The notes below the pieces were generated by a model that was not told the DNA's origin, ran no database searches, and saw only the letters and a list, made by a program, of their open reading frames with translations. Both the position numbers and the translations under genes were made by a program. From JAAFIM01 sp964467315 (GTDB lineage Bacteria > Bacteroidota > Bacteroidia > Chitinophagales > Saprospiraceae): DNA of 64,000 nucleotides. Within the stretch, counting starts at the first letter, position 1. Each line of letters opens with the position of its first letter. The stretch is taken from contig CAYXSA010000008.1 in the NCBI GenBank assembly GCA_964467315.1, positions 6,164 through 70,163 of the forward strand, written 5' to 3'. Below, in pieces: positions 26,211 through 34,662 of the stretch.

Positions 26211-26554
26211 TATTTGCCCTCCGCGATGCTAATAAGGAACTCGCGCTGCTCCTCAATTTCGCCCCGAAAATGATGCAAGAGCCGCAAACGCGCCTCACCC
26301 GCTTGCGCAGCCCGAAAATGCAGGGTCGCCGTCGCTGCGTCGCCGCCTGTCCAGCCCTCTTTCATGTTTTCGGGGTTGTGATAGGCGACATTTTCGCCCA
26401 AAAATTTCAGATTTTCGCCACCCGAAAGTATTTCATACGCCAAATCATTGCCCACCGAGCCATGCACATAGCCCGCATATTGTAGCTCATCGCCCGCTGC
26501 CACTCGCAGAGTCGCCGCCTGCAAATGCTCATGTAGTCGCCAAATTGTCGCCAT
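26210..26554 (-). CDS. Small conserved protein, possibly Ig-like/chagasin-type fold
   Basis: 114 residues without a signal peptide. AGDELQYAGYVHGSVGNDLA, WTGGDAATATLHFRAAQAGE and ARLRLLHHFRGEIEEQREFL resemble the strand-loop pattern of chagasin-like inhibitors, but the NPTTGY loop is missing, so that reading is weak. Co-translated with the membrane protein at 24810. Function unknown. Confidence 0.45.
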   Translation of the reverse strand: MATIWRLHEHLQAATLRVAAGDELQYAGYVHGSVGNDLAYEILSGGENLKFLGENVAYHNPENMKEGWTGGDAATATLHFRAAQAGEARLRLLHHFRGEIEEQREFLISIAEGK

Positions 26555-26656
26555 TTGCTCCTTATGTTAAGTTTCCGTGAAATTAAGCCCCGCGCAAAGA
26601 TACGCCAGCGCCAACACTTGAGCAAAGATTGTATTTTTGCAGCGTATTTAAAGCGA

Positions 26657-26746
26657 TTTTTTTGGGCGTGCCCGCCTGCCCAAAAAGGGGCAGGCGGTCG
26701 GGCTTTGCAGGGCGAGCACAAGGCTCGCCCCTACAATCCCTCACGC
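26657..26746 (-). repeat. ME copy 11 (C to A orientation)
   Basis: T-run/GGGCGTGCCC, arm 2 GCCTGCCC-AAAAA-GGGGCAGGC, GGTCGGGCTTT (box B variant), arm 1 GGGCGAGC-ACAAG-GCTCGCCC, ATCCCTCACGC. Partner of copy 10. Confidence 0.88.
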
Positions 26747-27022
26747 AACTCGCCCGCAGCGCAAAGGCGCTGCGGGCACAAACTCCACAACACCAGAGTA
26801 CCTTTTATCCGCTACCCCAGCCAAACTACCCAGCCTCGTACAGGAGTCGACGACAGTGGCGCAATCCATAAAACGGAACTTGCTGACCCAAGTTGAAGAA
26901 ATTCGCTGCCTTAGACCTGTTATACTCAAACGCGCGACCCCTTGCTTGGCAAGCTATCGAACCTACGAACGACGGGTTTTGCCTTCCTATTCACGCATTT
27001 TTCGCACTACTTCACATAAAAT
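26747..27022. other. Leader/intergenic region upstream of guaA
   Basis: About 275 bp. It starts with a CCCGCAGCGC-AAAG-GCGCTGCGGG hairpin. The rest has no convincing ORF. Minus-strand bits such as GGTTCGATA look tRNA-like but do not form a cloverleaf. It may be a long leader of guaA; no known riboswitch was recognised. Confidence 0.3.
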
Positions 27023-28606
27023 ATGCAGCACCAGCACGAGCCGCGAGGCCTTGGGTTAAGTCAACCCGCTCATGAGCTAATAATTATCTTAGATTTCGGC
27101 GGTCAATACAACCAATTGATAGCCCGACGCGTGCGCGAAGCACATATTTACTGCGAAATCCTGCCTTTTGACCTGCCTTTGAGTGAGTTGCTCGCGCGCT
27201 CGCCCAAAGGCATCATTTTTACAGGAGGTCCCGCCGTTGTTTTTGAGGAAAATGCCCCCCAAATCGAGGCGGCATTGCTCGCGGCAGGCATTCCAATACT
27301 CGGAATTTGCTATGGTGCACAGCTTATCGCCCATGTTTTGGGTGGTAAGGTAGAGCGCGCAGCCCAGCGCGAGTACGGAAACCGAGTTTTGCAGCTCTCC
27401 ACCCCCGCCAAAAGCCCCATTTTGGAGGAAATTCCTACCGAATCTACCTGTTGGATGAGCCATACTTATCAGGTTTCTGTATTGCCAGAAGGCTTTTCAT
27501 CCTTAGCGCATACAGATAGCTGCCCCAATGCTGCTTTTGCCGATGAAAATCGCAAAATTTACGCTGTGCAGTATCACCCCGAAGTGGTGCATACGTCGGC
27601 TGGTACTGCTTTTCTGCAAAATTTTTTGTATAAGGTCTGCGGCTGTGTCGGCGACTGGAAAATGACGCATATCGTCGAGGAATACGTTGAAAAATTGCGC
27701 CAAGAGATAGGAAATGAGCAAATTTTATGCGCACTTTCGGGGGGTGTGGACTCTTCGGTGGCAGCGGCGCTCGTGCATCGAGCCGTTGGGGCAAATTTAA
27801 CCTGTATTTTCGTCGATAATGGGCTACTTCGGGCAGGAGAAAGGGAGCAGGTGGAGCAGGTTTTCGGCGAAAACTTCGGCATTAACTTGATTACCGTCGA
27901 TGCGGTGGCGGAATTCCACGACGCACTAAGAGAAGTTAGCGACCCAGAGCGCAAAAGAAAGATAATTGGGGAGCTTTTTATCCGCGTTTTCGAGCGCGAA
28001 GCGGCAAAATTGCAAGATTGTCGCCTGCTCGTGCAGGGGACTATCTACCCCGACGTGGTAGAGAGCGGCACCAAGCACGCCGCCGTCATCAAAACGCATC
28101 ACAACGTAGGTGGTTTACCCAAAGAAACCCGCTTTTCTCGTATTGTGGAGCCGCTGCGGCAGCTCTTTAAGGACGAAGTTCGGGCGCTGGGTCGGGCGCT
28201 GGGGCTGCCCTCGCTGGTGGTAGACCGTCAGCCCTTCCCTGGCCCTGGTCTGGCTATCCGTATCATGGGTGCAGTAACGCAGGAGAAACTGCATATTCTC
28301 CGCCAAGCCGATAGTATACTGCGGGAAGAAATCGCTTTTTCTGGATTAGATAAAACCATCTGGCAGTATTTCGCCGTGCTCACGAATACGCTGACCGTAG
28401 GCGTGATGGGTGATGAACGAACGTACTTTCATACGCTTGCCCTCCGCGCCGTAACGAGTACCGACGGCATGACAGCCGACTGGGCACGCATACCCTTCGA
28501 GATTTTGGAAAAAATATCTTCGCGCATCACCAATGAGGTAGTCGGTATCAATCGCATCGTCTACGATATAACTTCCAAGCCGCCAGCCACGATAGAGTGG
28601 GAATAA
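27023..28606 (+). CDS. guaA: GMP synthase (glutamine-hydrolysing)
   Basis: 527 residues. The glutaminase domain has ILDFGGQYNQLIARRVREA, nucleophile Cys96 in GICYGAQL and YHPEVVHT. The ATP pyrophosphatase domain has the PP-loop LSGGVDSSVAAAL at about residue 237, and the dimerisation domain ends with VYDITSKPPATIEWE, the conserved GuaA C-terminus. It converts XMP to GMP. ATG at 27023 gives a slightly long N-terminus, but no later start precedes the first beta strand. Confidence 0.95.
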   Translation: MQHQHEPRGLGLSQPAHELIIILDFGGQYNQLIARRVREAHIYCEILPFDLPLSELLARSPKGIIFTGGPAVVFEENAPQIEAALLAAGIPILGICYGAQLIAHVLGGKVERAAQREYGNRVLQLSTPAKSPILEEIPTESTCWMSHTYQVSVLPEGFSSLAHTDSCPNAAFADENRKIYAVQYHPEVVHTSAGTAFLQNFLYKVCGCVGDWKMTHIVEEYVEKLRQEIGNEQILCALSGGVDSSVAAALVHRAVGANLTCIFVDNGLLRAGEREQVEQVFGENFGINLITVDAVAEFHDALREVSDPERKRKIIGELFIRVFEREAAKLQDCRLLVQGTIYPDVVESGTKHAAVIKTHHNVGGLPKETRFSRIVEPLRQLFKDEVRALGRALGLPSLVVDRQPFPGPGLAIRIMGAVTQEKLHILRQADSILREEIAFSGLDKTIWQYFAVLTNTLTVGVMGDERTYFHTLALRAVTSTDGMTADWARIPFEILEKISSRITNEVVGINRIVYDITSKPPATIEWE

Positions 28607-28734
28607 AACCCAGCCCCCGCCCCTCTCTTTTGCGCTACGCTTAAAGAAAGGGGAGCTACAGGCTGCAAAAAATGTAGTGTACACTGTATTTTTTAGACTT
28701 CCCCCGTCTACCAACGGGCTAGCGATGCGGAGGG

Positions 28735-28869
28735 CTGCGAGCGTAGCGAAGCAGGTGCAGCCTTGCAGGCACGGCGCGTAGAGCCGTTGCATGCAAGGGC
28801 TGTACTGAGCGAATAGCGAACCCGTAGCGTAGCGGCGACCGCCTTCGGCGGGCGCAGCCCCCAAAAAAA
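28735..28869 (+). repeat. Degenerate ME copy 12
   Basis: It contains AGAGCCGTTGCATGCAAGGGCT (damaged arm), GCGAATAGCGAACCCGTAG (damaged box B) and CCGCC-TTC-GGCGG followed by GCGCAGCCCCC and an A-run. Box A cannot be recognised. It fills the gap between guaA and pyrEF. Confidence 0.5.
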
Positions 28870-30336
28870 ATGTCCAAAAAAACCGAAAAACCGAAAAACC
28901 GAAAAACCGAAAAATACCCAGCTATGACAAAAACGGAACTTGCGCTTGCGCTCGTCGATATCGATGTTTTGCAATTTGGCAGTTTTACGCTCAAAAGTGG
29001 ATTGCAGTCGCCTTTTTATCTGGATTTTCGGCGCATCGTCGGTTATCCGCACATACTCAAAGCGATAAGCCAACGCCTTTGGGCGATGGCGGCGGATTTG
29101 GAATTTGACCATCTTTGCGGCGTGCCTTATGCGGCGCTATCGCTAAGTTCTACTATGTCGATACTTTTGGATAAACCCTTGATAATCAAGCGAAAAGAAG
29201 CGAAAAATCACGGCACAAAACGCATGGTAGAAGGCGTATTTAAGTCGGGCGATACTTGTTTGGTGATTGACGATGTGATAAGTAGCGGGATTTCGATGAT
29301 AGAAACGCTGGAGGCTTTGGAGGCGGAAGGCTTGGTAATTGGGCACGTTTTGAGCATCGTAGACCGCATGCAAGGCGGCGTAAATACGCTGGCGAAGCAT
29401 GGTTATCAGGCGCATAGCCTTTACACGGTGCGCGAGCTGCTGAATATCTTGCTCGAAAATGATAGAATTTCGGAGCAGACTTATGCAGAAACGATAAAGT
29501 TTATCAAGCAAAACCAAATCAATTTTGAGCAACTGCGGCAGCGGCAGCAAGAAGGCACGCCGCGTTTTCGGCACAAATACGCCGAGATAGCCGAGCAAGC
29601 GCCGCACCCTGTAGCCAAGCGTTTGCTGGACATAGTGCAGCGCAAGCAGACAAATCTCTGCCTTGCTGCCGACCTGCCTACAGCCGCCGAAATCCTTGCC
29701 CTCGCCGAAAAGGCAGGCGATAGCCTTTGCGCCTTGAAATTGCACGCCGATACGCTGCCCGATTTTTCGGCGGCGTTTGTCGCAGCCCTGCGTCGACTCG
29801 CCGATGAGAAGGATTTTTTGATTTTTGAAGACCGCAAAATAGCCGACATCGGCAGCGTAGCGCAGCGCCAACTTGTGGGCGGTCTGCATCAAATCGCGGC
29901 TTGGGCAGACCTCGTTACGGTGCATGCCGTAGCAGGCGCAAGCTCTATAGAAGCCTTAGAAAAGACGGGCGCAACGGCGAAAGATGTAGGCTTAATTCTC
30001 ATCGCCGAAATGTCGACAGGCGATACGCTCACGACTGCCGACTATGCCCGCAATGCCTCGAAAATCGCCGCCGCTTATCCAAATTCGGTCATCGGCATCG
30101 TGAGCCAAAACGAACGCCCACAATCGACGGCGCAGATTATGTTTACGCCAGGTATCCATTTGGAGCAGAGCGGCGACGCGCTGGGGCAAACCTATCAATC
30201 GCCCGCTACAGCTTTTGCAGCGCGTGGGGTGGATATTATCATCGTCGGGCGCGGTATCTATGCGGCAGAAAATCCGACAGAAAAAGCCAAAGAATATCAA
30301 CGCATCGCTTGGCAGGCATACGAGAAAAGAACGTAA
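28870..30336 (+). CDS. pyrE-pyrF: Bifunctional OPRT-OMP decarboxylase (UMP synthase type)
   Basis: 488 residues from the first ATG; a second ATG at 28924 (MTKTELALALVD) is equally plausible because the first 18 residues come from an octanucleotide repeat. About 20-240 is orotate phosphoribosyltransferase (GLQSPFYLDFRRIVGYP, PRPP loop TCLVIDDVISSGISMIET). About 245-488 is OMP decarboxylase with KLHADTLPDF, FLIFEDRKIADIG (catalytic D..K..D), LLIAEMSTG-like LILIAEMSTGDTLTTADYAR and DIIIVGRGIY. The domain order and motifs match eukaryotic UMP synthase. The stop codon lies in the ACGT array. Confidence 0.93.
   Translation: MSKKTEKPKNRKTEKYPAMTKTELALALVDIDVLQFGSFTLKSGLQSPFYLDFRRIVGYPHILKAISQRLWAMAADLEFDHLCGVPYAALSLSSTMSILLDKPLIIKRKEAKNHGTKRMVEGVFKSGDTCLVIDDVISSGISMIETLEALEAEGLVIGHVLSIVDRMQGGVNTLAKHGYQAHSLYTVRELLNILLENDRISEQTYAETIKFIKQNQINFEQLRQRQQEGTPRFRHKYAEIAEQAPHPVAKRLLDIVQRKQTNLCLAADLPTAAEILALAEKAGDSLCALKLHADTLPDFSAAFVAALRRLADEKDFLIFEDRKIADIGSVAQRQLVGGLHQIAAWADLVTVHAVAGASSIEALEKTGATAKDVGLILIAEMSTGDTLTTADYARNASKIAAAYPNSVIGIVSQNERPQSTAQIMFTPGIHLEQSGDALGQTYQSPATAFAARGVDIIIVGRGIYAAENPTEKAKEYQRIAWQAYEKRT
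28883..28914. repeat. Octanucleotide tandem repeat, 4 x CCGAAAAA
   Basis: Units begin at 28883, 28891, 28899 and 28907. They sit between two possible pyrEF start codons; gain or loss of one unit would shift the frame from the first ATG but not from the second. Confidence 0.85.
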
Positions 30337-30430
30337 TGACGTAATTACGTCATCACGTAACGACGTATAAACGTAATGACGTAATAAAATTTTTACTCCA
30401 CAAATAGTTGATTATCAGCCGTTTATTGGC
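30331..30430. repeat. ACGT array and degenerate R1
   Basis: ACGTAATG-ACGTAATT-ACGTCATC-ACGTAACG-ACGT at 8-bp spacing, two more ACGTs to 30385, then AATAGTTGATTATCAGCCGT, a decayed R1 half. The pyrEF stop TAA lies in the first unit and the LRR gene's stop lies at the far edge. Confidence 0.75.
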
Positions 30431-31157
30431 GTATTCGCATATTCATACGTTGTACGCTGCTGGGTATACTGCTTATACGCGAGCCGATTATATCGAGCGT
30501 TTGCAGGCGCGTCAGGCTATCGAATGAGCTGGGAAAGCTGCTAATTTGGGTATTGGCTATATTGAGATACTCCAGATTTACCAACTCGTAAAAGCCCGAT
30601 GGGAAAGAACTTATAGCGGTATTGGATATATTGAGGTAACGCAAGTTTTTTAGTTCGTAAAAACCCGATGGAAAGGAACTGATAGCGGTGCTGGATATAT
30701 TGAGTACGCGCAAATTTTTCAGCTCGTAGAAGCCTGAAGGAAAGCTGCTAATGGGCGTATTGGAAATGTCTAAAATGCGTAATTTTTTCAGCTCGTAGAA
30801 GCCTGTAGGAAGTTTGCTTACTTGTGTGCCGCTGATATAGAGTTCTTCGAGGTTGACCATTTCATAAAAGCTGCTGCCTAAGGAGCTTATATTTTGTCTG
30901 CGCAGGTCGAGAATGCGCACGGCTTTGGGATTGGCTTTGGCGGCTTCGAGGCTAACGAAATAGTCGTTTTGGCGGTTGTTGTCGCTGTCTTGATTGTAGC
31001 GGTCGTAGGGATTTCGATTGGGGCGGCGGTCGCTATGATAATGCGTATCGTCGGGGTCTCGGTTGTTGTTGTTGCTATTGTCGCGGTGTAGCTGTGCAGC
31101 GAGGGGTTGGAGGCTGGCGAATAATGCCAATGCCAAAAAAAGGCGTAAAAATTTCAT
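30423..31157 (-). CDS. Secreted leucine-rich-repeat protein
   Basis: 244 residues from MKFLRLFLALALFASLQPLA (signal peptide). An Asn/Asp/Arg/Tyr-rich linker (about 25-70) precedes six or more 23-residue LRRs such as SGFYELKNLRVLNISSTAIS. DNA repeats in the LRR block are very similar, indicating recent duplication. Such surface LRRs bind proteins; partner unknown. Transcribed convergently with pyrEF. Confidence 0.82.
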   Translation of the reverse strand: MKFLRLFLALALFASLQPLAAQLHRDNSNNNNRDPDDTHYHSDRRPNRNPYDRYNQDSDNNRQNDYFVSLEAAKANPKAVRILDLRRQNISSLGSSFYEMVNLEELYISGTQVSKLPTGFYELKKLRILDISNTPISSFPSGFYELKNLRVLNISSTAISSFPSGFYELKNLRYLNISNTAISSFPSGFYELVNLEYLNIANTQISSFPSSFDSLTRLQTLDIIGSRISSIPSSVQRMNMRIRQ

Positions 31158-31248
31158 GGTTATATTGAATGTTTGTTCTAAATAGATGGACAATAGGACT
31201 GCGAAAACTGCGCCAAAAATTAGGATAAAGTTTGCTACAGTTTGCCTT

Positions 31249-31379
31249 GCGTGAGGGATAGTAGGGGCAGACCCATGTGTCTGCCCTTTGGGGCAGCACA
31301 GGGCTGCCCCGAATAGCCCGACCGCCCGACCTTTAAGCGCCGTTTACGGCGCGGGGAGGGTGGGCACGCCCAAAAAAAA
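31249..31379 (+). repeat. ME copy 13 (A to C orientation)
   Basis: Box A, compound arm 1 (GGGGCAGACCC..TCTGCCC and GGGGCAGC-ACAG-GCTGCCCC), box B, arm 2 GCGCCG-TTTA-CGGCGC, GGGCACGCCC with 8 A. It ends 21 bp before the pyrD start. Confidence 0.9.
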
Positions 31380-31400
31380 TCTTTTCCCCAGCAAAAAAGC

Positions 31401-32339
31401 ATGAAAATAGACCTTAGCGCCCGCGTAGCGGGTTTTGCGCTGCGCAGTTGCCTGATGAATGCGTCGGGGCCTTGGTGCAGTCGCGCCGACGAGTTGCACG
31501 CTATCGCGGCGAGCGCATCGGCGGCGATTGTGAGCAAATCTTGCACCCTGCGCGCGCGGGTGGGCAACGAAAGTCCGCGCTATATGGATACCGATTGGGG
31601 CAGCATCAACGCGATGGGGCTGCCGAACGAGGGTTGGCGCTATTATGCCGACTGCGCTGGGGCTTTGAGCGTGCATGAAAAGCCGTTTTTTATCTCGGTT
31701 TCGGGTATGACGCGGGAGGATAATCTGTATATTTTACAGCAGTTGCAGGGGCAAATTGTGCCACCTTCGGCGGTGGAGCTCAATTTATCTTGTCCGAATT
31801 TGGTCGGAAAACCGCAAACCGCCTACGACGAGGAGCAGACGCGGCGGCTGTTGGACGAGGTTTTTAGCTTCTTTCGGCTGCCGCTGGGGGTAAAATTGCC
31901 GCCTTATTTCGACCCCGTGCACTTCGACCGTATGGCGCGCCTGCTTGCCGCCTATCCGCTCGCTTTCGTAACCTGCATCAACAGCATCGGCAACGGTTTG
32001 GCGATAAATATCGAGGAAGAAACGACGCTGATACGCCCCAAAGACGGTTTGGGCGGGCTGGGCGGTGCTATCATCAAGCCTACGGCGCTGGCAAATGTGC
32101 GCGAATTTCGCCGTCGACTGCCCGAAAATATCGCCGTCATCGGCTGCGGTGGCGTGCAAACGGGGCGCGATGCCTTCGAGCACATACTTTGCGGCGCTGA
32201 AAGCGTGCAGGTCGGCACGCAGTTTTACCGCGAGCGCGAGGGCTGTTTTGAGCGCATCGAGCGCGAACTGGCGGAGCTGATGCACACAAAAGGCTATACG
32301 AGCCTTGCCGATTTTCGGGGCAAATTGCGGACGATTTAG
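31401..32339 (+). CDS. pyrD: Dihydroorotate dehydrogenase, class 1A type
   Basis: 312 residues from MKIDLSARVAGFALRSCLMN. SGPWCSRADEL and NAMGLPNEGW bind FMN/substrate; LNLSCPNLVGKP carries the catalytic base Cys131, which marks class 1 enzymes; ITCINS-like VTCINSIGNGLAI and GCGGVQTGRDAFEHILCGAE complete the barrel. No PyrK-like subunit is nearby, so the fumarate-dependent homodimeric class 1A is likely. It is exactly enclosed by ME copies 13 and 14. Confidence 0.92.
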   Translation: MKIDLSARVAGFALRSCLMNASGPWCSRADELHAIAASASAAIVSKSCTLRARVGNESPRYMDTDWGSINAMGLPNEGWRYYADCAGALSVHEKPFFISVSGMTREDNLYILQQLQGQIVPPSAVELNLSCPNLVGKPQTAYDEEQTRRLLDEVFSFFRLPLGVKLPPYFDPVHFDRMARLLAAYPLAFVTCINSIGNGLAINIEEETTLIRPKDGLGGLGGAIIKPTALANVREFRRRLPENIAVIGCGGVQTGRDAFEHILCGAESVQVGTQFYREREGCFERIERELAELMHTKGYTSLADFRGKLRTI

Positions 32340-32341
32340 GC

Positions 32342-32439
32342 TTTTTTTTGGGCGTGCCCGCCGCCCAAAAAGGGGCGGCGGTCGGGCTATTCATTGCGAG
32401 CCGTAGCATGCTACGGCTCTACATTTCTATCCCTCACGC
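32342..32439 (-). repeat. ME copy 14 (C to A orientation)
   Basis: It begins 2 bp after the pyrD stop: TTTTTTTGGGCGTGCCC, arm 2 CCGCCC-AAAAA-GGGGCGG, GGTCGGGCTAT, arm 1 AGCCGTAGCATGCTACGGCT, TATCCCTCACGC. Confidence 0.93.
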
Positions 32440-32440
32440 A

Positions 32441-32475
32441 CCCGCGCCGCGCAATGAGCGCGGCGCGGGTTTTTG
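32441..32475 (+). terminator. GC-rich terminator after the pyrD cassette
   Basis: CCCGCGCCGCGC-AATGA-GCGCGGCGCGGG followed by TTTTTG. Confidence 0.75.
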
Positions 32476-32574
32476 CAGCCCTTGCCGATTATTCGGACAT
32501 TTGTATTTGATTTAAGACATTTTAAAACGAAAAAAATGCCTTGTTTTTTGCCCCTTTTTTGCCAAAAAAACCGC

Positions 32575-32635
32575 TTCATGTGAAAAAAGGGGGGCTTCAT
32601 GTAGTTTTTGGGGGGTGTTCATGTAGTTTCTCCCT
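32575..32635 (+). promoter_or_regulatory. Three direct repeats TTCATGT, operator-like
   Basis: TTCATGT occurs at 32575, 32596 and 32618 (21 and 22 bp apart), each followed by a G- or C-run block, e.g. TTCATGTAGTTTTTGGGGGG. Helical phasing just upstream of a promoter suggests cooperative binding of an activator or repressor. Confidence 0.55.
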
Positions 32636-32654
32636 TTTCGGCTTGGGGCTGGCG

Positions 32655-32662
32655 TATCTTTG
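32655..32662 (+). promoter_or_regulatory. Promoter -7 box
   Basis: TATCTTTG fits TAnnTTTG, 31 bp after the last TTCATGT repeat. Confidence 0.6.
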
Positions 32663-32668
32663 CATTAT

Positions 32669-32947
32669 CAAAAACAGAAAGCAAACACACTTTCCTTAGA
32701 TACTCACGAAGGAAAAAACATCTACCCATTTTTTCTCTAACTAAGCCCCTCTTTCTTTGCTCTTAACGAAGGAAGAGCTTTGTCTGAGAAAAAACATCTT
32801 CTGCTTGTCGCATAGCAGATGAATACCAATAAACAAAAAGCATCTTATATTATAAATACGCTACTAAACTCTAAACAACGACCTAAAGCAGTGATATTTT
32901 TAGTTGTGCCGATGTGCTGTAGAGATTACGGCGCTCGGCTTTTTTTA
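32669..32947 (+). ncRNA. Candidate ncRNA or terminated gldN leader
   Basis: A promoter, about 280 nt without an ORF and a strong terminator bound this unit. Visible hairpins are TTTCCTT..AAGGAAA, CTCTTTCTT..AAGGAAGAG and CTGC..GCAG. It could be a free small RNA or the attenuated leader of gldN, which starts 300 bp later. No known family was recognised. Confidence 0.4.
32908..32947 (+). terminator. Strong rho-independent terminator
   Basis: GCCGATGTGCTGTA / TACGGCGCTCGGC pairs over 13 positions (two G-U), followed by TTTTTTTATTT. Confidence 0.75.
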
Positions 32948-32964
32948 TTTAACTGCCTACTAAG

Positions 32965-33090
32965 TAACTGCGCGAAATAAATTCACATTTCGAAAGCGCA
33001 GTTTCGGGCTTGAAAAGCAAGCGTAGCGCAGGTTTTCAAGTTTGAAACAAGCGAGAAATAATGTGAATTTATTTTGCTTTCGTACTTACC
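32965..33090. repeat. R3 repeat, copy 1
   Basis: TAACTGCGC start; outer stem AAATAAATTCACATT (32975-32989) with AATGTGAATTTATTT (33060-33074); inner stem GTTTCGGGCTTGAAAA with TTTTCAAGTTTGAAAC. The second copy lies at 40703 with a different but equally paired outer stem. Confidence 0.85.
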
Positions 33091-33245
33091 TACTTTTTTT
33101 TTAATTTTTTATTCCCTGCTTTGTAACCTTTGTCCCTATCCGTATTAAGAGGGTATAAGCGCTGCACAAGACGGCAGACGAACACCGAAGACGACAGCAA
33201 GCAAGCGCCTTAAATCTCCTCCTCACACAAAAACTGGTCGCCATT

Positions 33246-34076
33246 ATGAATACCATCGCATCACGTTGGGCAGCTACTGCTATGCTCGTTTTCATCGCCT
33301 CTACTGTTTTCGCTCAATCTTCTGGAGAGATACAACGCGATAATTTCTACGACAAAAATCTCACAAAAGAGCGTAGCAGCAACGGCTACGACTATATCAA
33401 CGAACGCGACGTAACCCAAGAAAAACGCATCTGGCGCGTCATCAACGTCGACGAAAAACGCAACCACCATTTCAAATACGACAAAAACCCTTTTATCAAC
33501 GTCCTGCTCGAAGCCGCCAAAAAAGGCGAAATCACTATCTACGGCACGATGGACGACGAATTTAAAATGCCCCTCACTTGCGCAGAAGCCGCAAAATTGG
33601 GCACCAAAACCGATACGACGACCGTCTATAATTTCGATACCGACCGCGATACGACCATCATCGTACACAATGCCTTCGACCCCAAAACCGTAAAAAGATA
33701 CCGCGTAAAAGAGGTGTTTTATTTCGATAAAGAAAGCGGCAAAATGGGTGTGCGCATCTTAGGCATAGCGCCTATCGTTCAGCGCTTCGACGCAGACGGC
33801 AATTTCCTCAATGAAGGCCCCCTCTTCTGGGCATACTACCCCGAAGCCCGCGAAGTCCTCGCCCGCCACGAAGCCTACAACCCCGAAAACGATGTAACCT
33901 CCATGAGCTGGGAAGATGTCTTTGAAGCCCGTTTTTTCGATAGCTACGTTACCAAAGAAAGCAACGTCTACGACCGCCGCATACAAGACTACGCCGCGGG
34001 CGAACGCGCCCTCATCGAAGGCAGAAATATACAACTCGAACTCATGAATAAAGAACAAGACAACTGGGAAAACTAA
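33246..34076 (+). CDS. gldN: GldN/PorN-family T9SS component, copy 1
   Basis: 276 residues with signal peptide (MNTIASRWAATAMLVFIAST to VFAQ). Family hallmarks are RDNFYDKNL, INERDVTQEKRIWRVINVDE, KEVFYFDKESGKMGVRILGI and MSWEDVFEARFFDSYVTKES. GldN forms the periplasmic ring with GldK that anchors the type IX secretion/gliding motor. It normally ends a gldKLMN operon; here no gldK, L or M is present and a paralogue follows 586 bp downstream. Confidence 0.9.
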   Translation: MNTIASRWAATAMLVFIASTVFAQSSGEIQRDNFYDKNLTKERSSNGYDYINERDVTQEKRIWRVINVDEKRNHHFKYDKNPFINVLLEAAKKGEITIYGTMDDEFKMPLTCAEAAKLGTKTDTTTVYNFDTDRDTTIIVHNAFDPKTVKRYRVKEVFYFDKESGKMGVRILGIAPIVQRFDADGNFLNEGPLFWAYYPEAREVLARHEAYNPENDVTSMSWEDVFEARFFDSYVTKESNVYDRRIQDYAAGERALIEGRNIQLELMNKEQDNWEN

Positions 34077-34377
34077 GCAGTTCTCCCACTAAACCCCTCA
34101 AAACCCAGCGCCTCCGACCTTATTTTTTTCAACCTGTCATCAGCCCCATAGTTTATTAAGTGTCCATATAGCCCAAGCGACTAAACCCTATTATTCCGAA
34201 ATTTATATGTAGAGGCGAATAATCATTCGCTTAGCTCTAAAATCATCAAAGGTGTTTTTTTTCTTTTTGTGAAGTAGGTAGAAATGTCCTTCGTTTGCGC
34301 AGCTTTGTGTAATCGGAGGCGTTTTTATTTGGGGCGATACCGCCCCTGCGCGCCGCCCCTTTGGCGGCGCAGCGAGC
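34077..34377. other. Intergenic region with a solitary ME-type hairpin
   Basis: It contains GTAGAGGCGAATAATCATTCGC (34211 on), resembling arm 1 of ME copies 4, 15 and 26 without boxes, then two GC-rich hairpins (34331-34376) immediately before ME copy 15. No gene seen. Confidence 0.4.
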
Positions 34378-34488
34378 GCGTGAGGGATAGTAGGGGCGAA
34401 TCAACATTCGCCCAAATGGGCGATGGTGATTTGCCCCGCATAGCCCGACCGCCGCGCCTTTTTGCGCGGCGGGCACGCCCCGAAAAAA
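34378..34488 (+). repeat. ME copy 15 (A to C orientation)
   Basis: Arm 1 is the GGGGCGAATCAACATTCGCC type with a CGCCC-AAAT-GGGCG insert; box B TAGCCCGACC; arm 2 CCGCCGCGC-CTTTTT-GCGCGGCGG; GGGCACGCCCCG and A-run. Confidence 0.9.
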
Positions 34489-34662
34489 TAAAATTTTTGG
34501 CATCGTTTTCGCCTACAAATACGCAATATATCGGCATCGCGCCGCGTTTTACACAGATATTTCCCCTTTAATTTCAAAAGCAAATACCGTATCGATTACA
34601 GATTTTTTTACTCTTAATTGCCGCTTATTTCTATTGCCTTTCCAAAAAAACGGAGGTCTATT

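Noticed and set aside
26747..27022. tRNA or tmRNA gene upstream of guaA
   Set aside because: Short T-loop-like strings (GGTTCGATA) occur on the minus strand, but no acceptor stem or cloverleaf can be completed.
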